Position numbers and translations under genes: made by a program. 64,000 nt of DNA, taken from the NCBI GenBank assembly GCA_965658745.1, contig CBFHTK010000001.1, positions 62,001 to 126,000 on the forward strand, written 5' to 3'. Shown in pieces: positions 17,478 to 27,800 of the stretch (its first letter is position 1; each line of letters opens with the position of its first letter). The DNA comes from JAHDFB01 sp965658745 (GTDB lineage Bacteria > Bacteroidota > Bacteroidia > Chitinophagales > Saprospiraceae). Below the pieces are notes generated by a model. The model searched no databases and was not told the origin of the DNA. It saw only the letters and a program-made list of their open reading frames with translations.

Positions 17478-20400
17478 TTAATCTATATAAGGGATCTCTT
17501 TTCTCAAAATCAAACGATTCAACTCAGGTATTAATTCCTCCCGTACCGTTTTGTATTTAGCTAACTCCCTATCAATAGCCTCAATTAGTTCGTCCCTCAC
17601 TGCAATCGCTTGATCAGTAGGAGGATAATCGCTACTTCGCATCTTCGTTAGAGAATTCAGGTGAGCAAGCTTGTTTGTTAGCTTAATCGGATAGTTTAGA
17701 GGATCTTGACCGGACCTATTCTGCGTTTGATATAATGCTTTTTCAACACTGGTACTAATTGAATGAATTTGAGCAGTTAATGCGATGATCTCATCATCAT
17801 CAACTTGATCGTTAAGCTTCTTAATTTGACTTCTTTGTTTGCGAATATTTTCGATAGTTGCATGAGCCTCGTCTACCTTGGAGATAACAGATTGGACGAA
17901 ATCATATTGCGCTTGAATATCATCTACCGAAGAACTAGAATTTGGATTCTTTAAGACTTCAAATTCAAAACCTTTGCTCATATTATTATGAACGAAATAC
18001 ACCTTATGTAAACCAGGAACTGCGCTCGGACCGCTTAAGTCTCCCCACCACAAAATCATACCGTCAAATTTTCGCGCACCAGGTAATTCTAAATCCCAAA
18101 CGAAATGATTGGAGCCTGCTTTAGGTTCAATCTTGAATTTCTTCTCCTTACTGTGGTTCGAAAACATCAATGTACTATCACCATAAGGTATCTTAATTTC
18201 TATCGTGTCTGACTTTTCATCATATTCCTTCAAATAATAAAACACTTCAAGTCCATTTACTTTGTTTGTACCAGCACCTTTGGGTGATTTTGACTTCCAA
18301 CCGGACATCCGATAAGTATTGTTAGGAGGGAATACAAATACATCCTCAGTCTTTGAGGTTCTAGCTGAATGAAGTAGATTAAGGTAATCGTAACTCCAAA
18401 GCCCTCGTCCTTGAGTTGCTATAATTAAATCATTATTCTTAATTGTAATATCTGTAATAGGAACGATGGGAAGATTTCTTTGAAAACTCTCCCATGTCTT
18501 TCCCTTATTCCAGCTAATGTATAACCCACTTTCGGTACCAGCATACAAGATATTCGGATCGACTTTATCTTCTCTAATAACTCTCGTGAAATGATCCTCT
18601 TGGATTCCATTGGTTATTTTTGACCATGACTTTCCAAAATCCGTGGTAACATAAAGGTATGGACGATAGTCTCCAGATTTATACGAAGTAGCTGCAATAT
18701 AAGCTTTACCTGCTTCGAAATTAGAAGCCTCAATGCTATTGATTTGAGTCCATTCTGGAAGAGTCTTAGGAGTAATATTAGTCCATGATTCTCCACCATC
18801 CTGTGTAATATGTACTAAACCGTCATCCGTACCGATCCACATAGTTGAGGCATCGATTGATGATTCAGCTGCAGCGAAAATTGTACAATAATATTCAACT
18901 CCAGTGTTATCTTGTGTGATAGGACCTCCACTAGAAACAAGTCGCATTGAGTCATTTCTGGTAAGATCTTCACTTATAGTCTTCCAAGATTGTCCTTCAT
19001 CCTCTGTGTAATGTACATGATTTGAGAAGGCATACAAGCGATTTGGTTTATGTTTAGAAAACAATATGGGGAAATTCCATTGGAATCTATACTTCATACC
19101 TTCAGCACCGTATCCCATCGGATTATCTGGCCAAACATTTATTGCCCTTACCTCATTGGTTCTGTGGTTTTTCCTAGTTAAGAATCCTCCGTAACTACCT
19201 CCATAGACAACGTCGTTATCATTGGGGTCAATAGCAATATGAGCTGATTCTCCACCAGCAGTACTTTCCCAATTGTCTTCTCCGATCGAACCTCCTAATG
19301 ATCTCGAATCAATTCTTACAGTACTATTATCTTGTTGAGCCGCATAAATGCGATAGGGAAAATGATTATCAGTTGTAACTCGATAAAACTGAGCAGTTGG
19401 TTGATTATGATACGTCGTCCACAGCTGACCTCCGTCAAATGATACTTGAGCACCCCCGTCATCTCCAATTATCATCCTGTTGGAATTGTTTGGATCGATC
19501 CAAAGGTCATGGTGGTCTCCGTGTGGAGCTCTTTTTGATTTAAACGATTTTCCTCCGTCAGTTGACTTATGATAAGAGACGTTCACTACGTAGACAGTTT
19601 CTGGATCTTCAGTATCTGAATAGATTCGACTATAATACCATGCTCGCTGTCTTAGACTCCTATTATCATTGACCTTTTTCCATTCTTTCCCTCCATCATT
19701 ACTCCTAAAAACTCCACCATTTTCATTCTCAATGATAGCCCACATTCTATCGGAGTCAAAATGAGAAATGGCAACTCCACTAATACCCCAAACACCTTTA
19801 GGTAAACCTTCATGATCCTTTATTTCTTCCCAAGTTTCCCCAGAATCTTTACTTTGCCACATGCTAGAACCATCTCCCCCGCTAGACAAAGAATAGGGAG
19901 TCCGTCTTATCTTCCAAGTACTTGCTAATAGGTTTCTTGGATTATTGGGGTCAACTACAAGATCTACCGCACCAGCAGAACGACTAGCAAAAAGAACTTT
20001 CTTCCATGTTTTCCCACCATCTATAGTCTTGTATATACCTCTTTCATCTGTATCTTTAAACAAGTCTCCCAAAACAGCAGCCCAAGCAATATCTGAATTC
20101 GTTGGGTGAATACGAATCCTTGAGATATGTCTTGATTTAGGTAGCCCTGAAAACTTCCATGATCTACCTGCATCTGTTGACTTCCAGATTCCGTAACCAT
20201 AACTTACATTACCCCTTACGGTCTTTTCACCTCCACCGACGTAAATTACATTTGGATCACTATCAGCAATAGCAATTGCCCCAATTGAGCCACCAAAGTA
20301 CCCGTCTGAGGTATTTGCCCAGCTTCTCCCACCATCTTCCGTTTTCCATATTCCCCCTCCTGTTGATCCGAAATAGAAAACTGGGTCATTTCCAGGCACT

Positions 20401-20546
20401 CCCGCAACAGCGCACGAACGACCACCTCTATAGGGACCTATTTCACGAAATTCAGCAGCTTCATAGTATTCTTCCGTAAGCTGAGAACTGACAGATGTAA
20501 CAATGAGTGTAAAAAAACAAATTATATAAAGAAAGCGTAATATCAT
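17478..20546 (-). CDS. Secreted BNR/Asp-box propeller protein (sortilin/VPS10-like)
   Basis: A 1022-residue exported protein with signal peptide (LRFLYIICFFTLIVTSVSSQ). It contains about eleven Asp-box motifs of the SxDxGxxW kind (KTEDGGRSW, KSTDAGRSW, KTIDGGKTW, QSKDSGETW, RSNDGGKEW, VTTDFGKSW and others), forming one or two multi-bladed propellers between about 30 and 720. The C-terminal 200 residues are helical and charged (ENIRKQRSQIKKLNDQVDD), without a T9SS sorting domain. Relatives are annotated as glycosyl hydrolases or VPS10-domain proteins, but no glycosidase catalytic residues are evident, so only a secreted propeller is claimed. It lies 56 bases upstream of the CotH gene on the same strand. 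Confidence 0.85.
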   Translation of the reverse strand: MILRFLYIICFFTLIVTSVSSQLTEEYYEAAEFREIGPYRGGRSCAVAGVPGNDPVFYFGSTGGGIWKTEDGGRSWANTSDGYFGGSIGAIAIADSDPNVIYVGGGEKTVRGNVSYGYGIWKSTDAGRSWKFSGLPKSRHISRIRIHPTNSDIAWAAVLGDLFKDTDERGIYKTIDGGKTWKKVLFASRSAGAVDLVVDPNNPRNLLASTWKIRRTPYSLSSGGDGSSMWQSKDSGETWEEIKDHEGLPKGVWGISGVAISHFDSDRMWAIIENENGGVFRSNDGGKEWKKVNDNRSLRQRAWYYSRIYSDTEDPETVYVVNVSYHKSTDGGKSFKSKRAPHGDHHDLWIDPNNSNRMIIGDDGGAQVSFDGGQLWTTYHNQPTAQFYRVTTDNHFPYRIYAAQQDNSTVRIDSRSLGGSIGEDNWESTAGGESAHIAIDPNDNDVVYGGSYGGFLTRKNHRTNEVRAINVWPDNPMGYGAEGMKYRFQWNFPILFSKHKPNRLYAFSNHVHYTEDEGQSWKTISEDLTRNDSMRLVSSGGPITQDNTGVEYYCTIFAAAESSIDASTMWIGTDDGLVHITQDGGESWTNITPKTLPEWTQINSIEASNFEAGKAYIAATSYKSGDYRPYLYVTTDFGKSWSKITNGIQEDHFTRVIREDKVDPNILYAGTESGLYISWNKGKTWESFQRNLPIVPITDITIKNNDLIIATQGRGLWSYDYLNLLHSARTSKTEDVFVFPPNNTYRMSGWKSKSPKGAGTNKVNGLEVFYYLKEYDEKSDTIEIKIPYGDSTLMFSNHSKEKKFKIEPKAGSNHFVWDLELPGARKFDGMILWWGDLSGPSAVPGLHKVYFVHNNMSKGFEFEVLKNPNSSSSVDDIQAQYDFVQSVISKVDEAHATIENIRKQRSQIKKLNDQVDDDEIIALTAQIHSISTSVEKALYQTQNRSGQDPLNYPIKLTNKLAHLNSLTKMRSSDYPPTDQAIAVRDELIEAIDRELAKYKTVREELIPELNRLILRKEIPYID

Positions 20547-20572
20547 AGTAGAGTGTAGATTTTGGTGATTGT

Positions 20573-20580
20573 CAAAAGTA
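20573..20580 (-). promoter_or_regulatory. Bacteroidota -7 box for the BNR protein gene
   Basis: The minus strand reads TACTTTTG, a perfect TAnnTTTG box, 26 bases before the ATG at 20546. No -33 TTTG at the right distance is evident. Confidence 0.5.
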
Positions 20581-20694
20581 AAACTAATTAGCCAACTGAC
20601 TTTGAATACATATTTATAATTTTACAAACGGAGATCATAAAGTAGTGATGACGGCTTTGTAGTGCATTGACTTATAAACAATAGAGAAAGAAAT

Positions 20695-21570
20695 ATGGCA
20701 AACAACAGACTAATAGTCGATGAGCGACAAAGGGATTTAGGAAATTTCATGGTAGGGCGACTACTGCCATTTAGACAAAAACGTCAAGTTGGGCCATTCA
20801 CCTTTATTGACCATATGGGTCCTTCGAAGATTGGACCAGAAAAGTACTTAGATATAGACCAGCATCCTCATATAGGACTTTCTACTTTAACATATTTAAT
20901 TAGTGGTGCTATCCATCATAAAGATAGCATGGGTTCGGATCAAATTATTTATCCAGGTGATGTAGGTTTCATGACTTCTGGCAAAGGTGTTACTCATACA
21001 GAAAGAACTCCAGAAAATATGCGAAGAGGCCAGAACCACATGGTCCAAGGTTATCAAATATGGGTCGCCCTACCTGAAGAGTTGGAATATATGGAACCAG
21101 TTTTTCAATACCTAAAATCTACGGAAGTACCGGAATGGGTGGAATTAGATTGTAAAATAAGATTGGTGGCCGGAAAAGCATTTGGACGTAAGTCCAAAAT
21201 TGAAGGTTATTCTGAAATGTTTATGCTTGATGTTCTTGCGTTGAATGATACAGTGATTTCTTTAGAAGAGAAGTTAAGAGGCGAAGTTGCTTTTGTAGTT
21301 GTGAAAGGAGAGATTGAAATAGATGGTGAGTCAATTCAAAAAGGTCAAATGCTGATAAGCAAGACGAATGAAATGTGTTCACTGGATATTACTAAAGGTA
21401 CTCAAGTATTGCTTTTTGGTGGCAAACCTTTGGCTAAAGAACCTCTTCTACTTTGGAATTTTGTTTCGTCAGATAAGGAAAGACTAAAGCAAGCTAAACA
21501 AGATTGGATAAATAGGAAATTCCCTGTCGTTCCTAGCGATTCAACTTACAAACCATTCCCAAATACTTAA
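20695..21570 (+). CDS. Pirin family protein
   Basis: A 291-residue bicupin. The N-terminal pirin domain holds the canonical metal ligands His57 and His59 (DQHPHIGLSTLTYL), His101 and Glu103 (VTHTERTPE). The C-terminal cupin runs from about 170 (MFMLDVLALNDTVISL) and ends in the usual LLWNFVSSDKERLKQAKQDW. Pirins are iron-binding proteins with reported quercetinase or regulatory activity; the role here is unknown. It is a single gene with about 120 bases before the DUF2452 gene. No signal peptide is present, so it is cytosolic. Confidence 0.93.
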   Translation: MANNRLIVDERQRDLGNFMVGRLLPFRQKRQVGPFTFIDHMGPSKIGPEKYLDIDQHPHIGLSTLTYLISGAIHHKDSMGSDQIIYPGDVGFMTSGKGVTHTERTPENMRRGQNHMVQGYQIWVALPEELEYMEPVFQYLKSTEVPEWVELDCKIRLVAGKAFGRKSKIEGYSEMFMLDVLALNDTVISLEEKLRGEVAFVVVKGEIEIDGESIQKGQMLISKTNEMCSLDITKGTQVLLFGGKPLAKEPLLLWNFVSSDKERLKQAKQDWINRKFPVVPSDSTYKPFPNT

Positions 21571-21653
21571 ATTAGATTTCTGCAACTTTAAGATGCTCTC
21601 ATTTTCATGAACTAATTTGCCAAAGACTTGTATTTATATAAAACTCGGTAAGA

Positions 21654-22112
21654 TTGGAAAAGCGTAAACATAATCCCATTGATGAAGATAAGATAGCGGA
21701 AAATCCGCATCTGTTACCTTATGCGCATACACTAGGAGGTGCTATTATCAAACCTTTAGATAAAGGGCGGATCAAAGGTCTCGCTATGTCTGCAATGTAT
21801 GAGCAGACCGGAGACAAACTAAATCAGATCAAGGAACAAATCGACTTGCTTGTACAACAAGCTCAAGATATTCACGATAGAATAGATCTTTCTGAAAAGA
21901 TCTATGAAGCAAAGTACAGTTTTAAACCAATAATAGGACAACAGTATTTTCTCTACCAACAAGATGAAGAATACGTCCTTAGTATGATTTCACCTACGGA
22001 ATGGGGAAAGAAGGGGGCTCCCTACGAGTATTTAGCTTCCGCAAAAGTGCTTTCTGATCATACGTGGGAAATCACAGATATGCAAAAGCAAGATATTGAT
22101 ATCGAGTTATAG
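21654..22112 (+). CDS. DUF2452 domain protein
   Basis: A 152-residue cytosolic protein recognised by KHNPIDEDKIAENPHLLPYA, SLGG-like TLGGAIIKPLDKGRIKG and the ending LASAKVLSDHTWEI, which together mark DUF2452. The function is unknown. The only available start is TTG at 21654: the frame has a stop at 21639-21641 and no ATG before the conserved region. The central part (DKLNQIKEQIDLLVQQAQDIHD) is a short helical, possibly coiled-coil segment. The Rof-like gene begins one base after its stop, so the two are expected to be made together. Confidence 0.8.
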   Translation: MEKRKHNPIDEDKIAENPHLLPYAHTLGGAIIKPLDKGRIKGLAMSAMYEQTGDKLNQIKEQIDLLVQQAQDIHDRIDLSEKIYEAKYSFKPIIGQQYFLYQQDEEYVLSMISPTEWGKKGAPYEYLASAKVLSDHTWEITDMQKQDIDIEL

Positions 22113-22113
22113 T

Positions 22114-22368
22114 ATGAAAAAACCAGATCAGTACATTCCCGTTTCTTGTGATCTTGTTGATCAAATTGAGATCAAAGCAACTAAGAAATCATGTGTAGCA
22201 ATACGATACTTAAATGAAGGCAACGAAGTGGCAATCGAAGGTGTAATTGAGACTTGGATTATCAGAAAGCACGTTGAGTACTTGATAATGAGCGATGGTA
22301 CTGAAATTAGATTGGATCGAATTTCTCTACTTGACAATCAGAAATTTAGTGCTACTTGTACTAAGTAG
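22114..22368 (+). CDS. Rof-like (Rho-binding antiterminator) protein
   Basis: An 84-residue protein started at ATG 22114, one base after the DUF2452 stop. The order YIPVSCDLVDQIEIKATKK, then VIETWIIRKHVEYLIM, then GTEIRLDRISLLDN matches E. coli Rof (Sm-like fold): the YxPxxCDxxDxLE start, the RK-x-VEYL core and the LRLDKI end. Rof binds Rho and inhibits Rho-dependent termination in E. coli; an equivalent role here is inferred from similarity only. The coupling with DUF2452 is noteworthy. Confidence 0.7.
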   Translation: MKKPDQYIPVSCDLVDQIEIKATKKSCVAIRYLNEGNEVAIEGVIETWIIRKHVEYLIMSDGTEIRLDRISLLDNQKFSATCTK

Positions 22369-22440
22369 ACTATCAAACTATCGAAGGATCTGACTGAAGT
22401 CTTGGCCTATCTAATCTGAAAAGTAATAGATTATTTGCAT

Positions 22441-22475
22441 AAAAAAAGCGCTACACTTTTTAGATGTAACGCTTT
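22441..22475 (-). terminator. Intrinsic terminator of coiled-coil membrane protein gene
   Basis: On the minus strand an 11-bp stem (AAAGCGTTACA with TGTAGCGCTTT, one G-U pair) is followed by a run of T residues (22441-22447 read in reverse). It lies 20 bases beyond the stop of the minus-strand gene. Confidence 0.8.
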
Positions 22476-22495
22476 CAATAATATCTTCGACTAGT

Positions 22496-23482
22496 CTATT
22501 TCAGCTGAAATTGAGTGTTCCCTGCTTTGTAACCCTTATTGTATATTTCTACTTCATAAGTTCCTTTTGCCCATCTCATATTTGGCTGCCAATCCATACA
22601 AACTTTTTGTTCATTATTGGCGTAATCGATAGCTCCAGATGTCGTGTATCGCACTGAGGTTCCATCTTGTGCGTCAACCAAAACTCCACTTCCCAAATCT
22701 TCAATCGCCATTGTTTCTCCTAGTGGATCTATAATACGTAAATAGAATTCCTCCTCTTCGTTGTCAGTTACAAGATTTACATCCGTCGTAAAGCAAATAC
22801 TAACCTTATCTACATATTTTGCGTACCTACGTTTTGCCAAATTGCCTTTCTTTCCAACCTTATATCCTGTACCGATGATATCGTCAACTTTAACTACAGA
22901 GGCAATGTCTACTTTTTCGCTCAAAAAATCCCGTTCCTTTGATAACTCCGTAGTATAATTTTCAAGTTCTACTTTTTTAGCAGCTAGTTCCTCATTCTCT
23001 TCCACTGTTCGAGCTACTCTTTCACTAAGTACATTTCGCTCCTGCTTCAGAGATACGTTGTCATCTGCGAGTCTAGCATTTTCATCTTTTAAGGTGGCTA
23101 TCTCCTCTAGATATTTTGCACCCATTTCCTCAAGAGCAGCAATTTCATTCTTAGCTTCTTGCCAAGCCTTTTTCGTCCAGATCAGAGAATTCACTTTATC
23201 TTTCTGCTTGCTTAATTGCGCCTTTTGCTCTTCAATCAGTGCGTTTAGCTCTACATTATCAGATTTCATATCATCGAGACGCTCATTGACCTCATCATAA
23301 GATATCTGCAAATCAGCTTGGATTACTTCCGCTTCTTTGACCATTTCTCGAAAATGAGAATTTGATTCAGCTAATTGACTTCTATCAAAGGCCAAATATC
23401 CAGCAATACCTGCCATGACCAAAAGTGCAATTACCATGATTGGCATGTAATTTCTTTGATTTGATGTACTCATTTTATTCAA
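22496..23482 (-). CDS. Single-pass membrane protein with long coiled coil, unknown function
   Basis: A protein of 328 residues (325 if the second ATG at 23473 is used). A single N-terminal membrane helix (YMPIMVIALLVMAGIAGYLAF) is followed by about 170 residues of heptad-like charged sequence (DVNERL-type repeats, KQKDKVNSL, KDENARLADDNVSLKQ), then a C-terminal beta domain from about 210 (VDKVSICFTTDVNLVTD to AGNTQFQLK). The topology would place the coiled coil and beta domain in the periplasm. I recall similar uncharacterised proteins in Bacteroidota but cannot name a family. A good terminator follows it. Confidence 0.75.
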   Translation of the reverse strand: MNKMSTSNQRNYMPIMVIALLVMAGIAGYLAFDRSQLAESNSHFREMVKEAEVIQADLQISYDEVNERLDDMKSDNVELNALIEEQKAQLSKQKDKVNSLIWTKKAWQEAKNEIAALEEMGAKYLEEIATLKDENARLADDNVSLKQERNVLSERVARTVEENEELAAKKVELENYTTELSKERDFLSEKVDIASVVKVDDIIGTGYKVGKKGNLAKRRYAKYVDKVSICFTTDVNLVTDNEEEEFYLRIIDPLGETMAIEDLGSGVLVDAQDGTSVRYTTSGAIDYANNEQKVCMDWQPNMRWAKGTYEVEIYNKGYKAGNTQFQLK

Positions 23483-23832
23483 AATTTGCGGCTACCAGAT
23501 AAACTTTAATAAAAGATACCTGCATGCCTTGTTTTTAGATGCGATTTGCAGTTGATAGTTGAATTGCTTTCTTAAACGAAGCTTATTATTTTTTTAGTGT
23601 GTAATTATCCTTATCCGAATATTAACTTAGGACTTAGATTCACATATTAAGTCATGAAAACCCCTATTCAAAAATAATGGTGCATTTTCTTATATATCTA
23701 GCTTTTCGTCATATAATATACAACATTAAGACACTAGTAAAGGTAAAATAGCTGTTTATTTAGTAGAAAAAACTATTTCGAAGAATTTTGTTAGTTTTCT
23801 GATAGGTATTATTAACCGATAAAACCAGAATA
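23483..23832 (+). other. 350-base AT-rich intergenic stretch
   Basis: This lies between the divergent membrane-protein gene and the decayed VOC gene. I see no ORF with support, no RNA gene and no clear repeat. A weak -7-like TATCTTTT on the minus strand near 23513-23520 could serve the membrane-protein gene. Confidence 0.5.
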
Positions 23833-24208
23833 ATGATTTTTCGTTATGCGCGGTAGAAAAGAGTCAATAGATGATTTAGCGAATTTCTACACGGAAGGCT
23901 TAGGTTTGGAAAATCTAGGTGAATTCAAAAATCACAATAATTATAATGGGGTTTTCTTAGGAATTCCTAATGCAGATTGGCATTTAGAATTTACCGAATC
24001 TTTTTCTGAACCGTCCCATCAGCCTGACCCGTAAGATCTAACAGTATACTACGTCCATTCTAAGGCACATATGGAAGCTATACAGAACGACATGCTAAAG
24101 ATGGGATTTGAACCGAAGGAATCTTTGAATCCTTATTGGAAAGTACAAGGTATTGAATATAGAGATTCAGATGGATTTGGTGTGATGCTCTCATTACAAG
24201 AAAAGCGA
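23833..24208 (+). pseudogene. Decayed glyoxalase/VOC family gene
   Basis: Starting at ATG 23833 the reading is MIFRYAR, then TAG; moving one base gives KESIDDLANFYTEGLGLENLG, a normal VOC N terminus, so a frameshift lies near 23854. The frame then meets TAA at 24032-24034 in PDP-stop-DLTVYYV, where relatives usually have an acidic residue, and continues without a shift through MEAIQNDMLKMGFEP to DSDGFGVMLSLQEK. The two halves thus form one about 125-residue metal-dependent VOC domain broken twice. The right boundary is approximate because the frame reads straight on into the next decayed gene. Confidence 0.75.
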
Positions 24209-24766
24209 ATTGACAGCTTAGGCAATTGTTCTACGCTACTGCAATCCAAAGGAATTGAAACTTGGGATTAAGCTCTAAATTATACACAAAGGTTACCTTA
24301 CGGTAGAAATTCGTCTAGAAGAATTTTTACGAAAGTGATTAAAGAAGGGCAGGGAACATGCAGCAGTAAACATGGATTTTTAGCGCAGCTAGCAACGGAA
24401 AATAAGATAGCTGATGTACAATTGATAATGTGCATTTATAAAATGAACGCGAGTAACACTCCGGGAATTGGTGAAGTACTACTAAGGCACGATCTTGACT
24501 ACTTGCCAGAAGCACACTGTTACCTGCAAATATGTAATAAACGAATTGATCTAACTAGTGAAAAATCAGATATAGAAGTCATAGCAAAAGATATTATTGA
24601 AGAGCAACACATCTCCGCCGAACAGGTAGTAGAATATAAAGTTAATTATCACCGTAATTTCATAAAAAACTGGATAAAGTCTGAAAAACTACTACTTAGC
24701 TTTGACGAATTATGGAGTGCAAGGGAGGAGTGTATCACAGCAATTTCCAATTACAAACAACATTAA
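24184..24766 (+). pseudogene. Decayed transglutaminase-like small protein gene
   Basis: From ATG 24184 the frame encodes RIDSLGNCSTLLQSKGIETWD, meets TAA at 24269-24271, and continues in the same frame with ALNYTQRLPYGRNSSR and GTCSSKHGFLAQLA to a stop at 24766. I recall an uncharacterised Bacteroidota family with the same YGRN and GTCSSKH motifs. Cys in GTCSSKH, His in EAHCYL and Asp in RIDLT would form a papain/transglutaminase-like triad, which is inference. The part after the stop (143 residues from a GTG at 24335) could still be translated, but the conserved N terminus would be lost. Confidence 0.6.
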
Positions 24767-24827
24767 AATTGCTAACAACTATTTGCATAACAAACAGAGA
24801 CAAATAGAAAGCTCAGACTCATATCCT

Positions 24828-27800
24828 TTACAACTTTACTAATCTCTTCAAATAAATTCCATTTTCCGATTTCACTTGAAAATAATAAACTCCTGCAGGA
24901 TAATTAAAGAGATTTAATGTTCCGATATATTCTTCGTCGTACTTTACTAGTGTAGCGCTCTGAATATTCTTTCCTTGACCATTCAGTACTGAGTACTCCA
25001 AAAACTGCCCGCCTATCACGTCACCTTTCAAGACTAACTGATAAATACCTTCGCTAGGATTTGGAGTCGCAGTTAGAATAGTTCCTTTCATCGATTCCGA
25101 TGTATTTATAGTGAATTGAATTTCCACCGTTTCTTCGTATATACATCCTACTTCATCACGTACTACAACATCATATAAACCTGCATCAAGATCATTAAAT
25201 AATGGACTAGACTGCCAAGTTGCCCCTCCATCAACTGAGTATTCATAACTACCTGAACCACCATCCACTATTATATTAATAGCTCCTTTAGCAATGTCAG
25301 TTTCAGCCTCAAACTCTACCACAACTTGCAACTGACAGCTTTCTACTTCCGCAATTCCATTGAAGATACAATTCTCTGAATCTTGGACTACAATTTCATA
25401 GACACCAGCATCTAAGTTTTCGAATACTCCATTATCTTGAAATGTCATACCACCATCTATGCTAAACATAAATGGACCGCTACCTTCAGTAGGCGTTATC
25501 ACTATGGTTCCATTATCTCCAGTGGATACTGTTGTTGTGACTGACACTTCTAGTACACAACCTTCATTTACGCAAAAAACGTTAGTCTCTGATAATCCAA
25601 AATCATTAGTTATCATAGATGCTAATACGGATCCGAAACTGTTAGTGATCTCATATGTCCCTGGAGAAAATATTCCATCGCCATAAGAATCATTAATTGT
25701 AAATGTATAGCAAGAGTCCTTTTTTAGACATAACTCAAGATTATATTCTGTATTATCTCCAAGATAAGGACCTCCAGAAGCTACTGTATTGTCATTGCTG
25801 TCTGTTATCGTCCAAGTAGTTTCTTCAGGATATGGATCAGTGAAAATTGTCACAAAAACTGTAACTCCATCCACCAGTACCTCAAACTCAAAGACTGTTG
25901 AGTTATTTTCCAAGTTCTCATCAATCAAGCCATTGGGATTTGAAATAACAACTTCGACAACATTTTGTCCTGGAGGTAAGTCAACAAGTGTAAAGTCGAA
26001 AACCTCCGATCCACAATATGCCAAAAGCCCTTCCCATTCAAAAATATCGTAGCTGTCTCCGTTCACAAAGATTTCTATACTTAAGCTTTTGAGTGTATCT
26101 CCACCATTGTTAAATATCGTTACGAAACCATCAACATCATCTTCGCACGAAACACTGGATTCCAATGAACCACCCGGTAAAGCAGGATCAATAGCCCCGA
26201 TCTTACGTAATTCAGTTAATAGTGTATCGTTATAAACCACCTCATCAGCCCCCCAAGAAACAAATGTTTTCAGAGTATGCTCACCAATTTCTTCGATCAT
26301 TGCTTTTTGAGTAAATGTGTACTCCAACTCTGTGCTTGCGCTAAATATATCAGTAAAATCTTCGATAACTGGATCTTGATCATCCAGTATATAACCTATC
26401 TGAAAATTAGAAGCATCCGAAAGGCCAAGGTTATTAATCTGAACATTTATACTTTGCTCGCCAGTAAACCCGCTAACTTTTCCAAAGAGAATCCTTCCAG
26501 CAGATAAATCGGAATCATCTCTTTCTATCTCTAGCGCAACAATACGAGTAGTAGAATTACTTCCTCCGCCACCTCCGTACTCAGTTGTATACCAAAACGT
26601 CTTATCGTCCACAGGATCAATTCCCATTTGTGCATAGTCTCCAAACCTTGCTCCCGATGAAATTGAATTTGTACCTTCTATCAAAACTCCTTCTTCTACG
26701 GTCATTAGTCCCAGTTCGTCATCCCATTTTCGTCCTGTATATCTTACGCCAACGAATTCATCTTCAGACGAAACGTTGTATGCTAAAGCTATGTTTCCAC
26801 TTCCATCAATTGCCAAGCCACCCATATAGCGATCTAATCCATCATCCGGAGCAAATGTACCTTCTTGATATAACTCCCATTGTGAGTCAGTCCTACGCAA
26901 CTCAACCCATCTTATTCCAGATAGATTCTCTCCATCTGTGACATCTGTAATAAAATTAAATACAAGGGATTCATGCGATAAAAAATTACGATAAACAGCT
27001 TGGTTCATAATTACCTCAGGAATACCATCCAATCCAAGAGGACTTCCACCTTGTGGCATACAAGAAAAACCAAAACCTGGGACTGAACATGGATTTCCGT
27101 CAAACGGAGCGGTAACTATTGATGTTTTCTCAAAAGATGTATTTGCAGGAGCTTCCCAATCAATATCTAATGTGAATAGACTAATTTCATCTTCTGCGAC
27201 GTCTCCCCAAGAAGAGTCGTTTAGAGCCAAAAATATCGGTTTGTTATCTTTTGGTATATTTTGACCAATCCAATCCACAGGAGTAGCTACGTAAAAACCA
27301 GCCTCAGTATTTGTGTTTCCAGGCAATTCAATTCTCTGAATACTCACTTCTGACTTGGAAGCATACAATTGCTCCTTATTTATTGCGTAGGCATGCAAGT
27401 TACTAGGACCACCCTCATTTGTGGTAACTGTTATAGCGTCTTTCCAAATACCATATTTTGGATAATCAGGAAATGAGGGAGTTTGAAAATTATAAGCATT
27501 ATAAACTCCCATTGGGTCGCTATCCTCAGAAACAGCAACTAATAATTGATTCCCAGATGGAAATTCTGTAATGATCCATCGATCAACCTCTTGGTCATAA
27601 AGAACAATAGGATCACCTGCAGAAGTGAACCCAATTGAAGACCATAGATTGTTCGCTGGAAAAGACACGATCTCATTTCCTTCTTTATCATAAATTCCAA
27701 TTAAGGTTGAATTGATAGCATGCACATAATGATCTTTACCAATATCACCTGTTGGATCATTAGGCGATCCCGAAGTACTGCCTTCCACGTTGACCTTTAC

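Noticed and set aside
17478..20546. Calling the BNR-repeat protein a sialidase or glycosidase
   Set aside because: Asp-box repeats are present but the sialidase catalytic residues (Arg triad, Tyr/Glu pair) could not be located.
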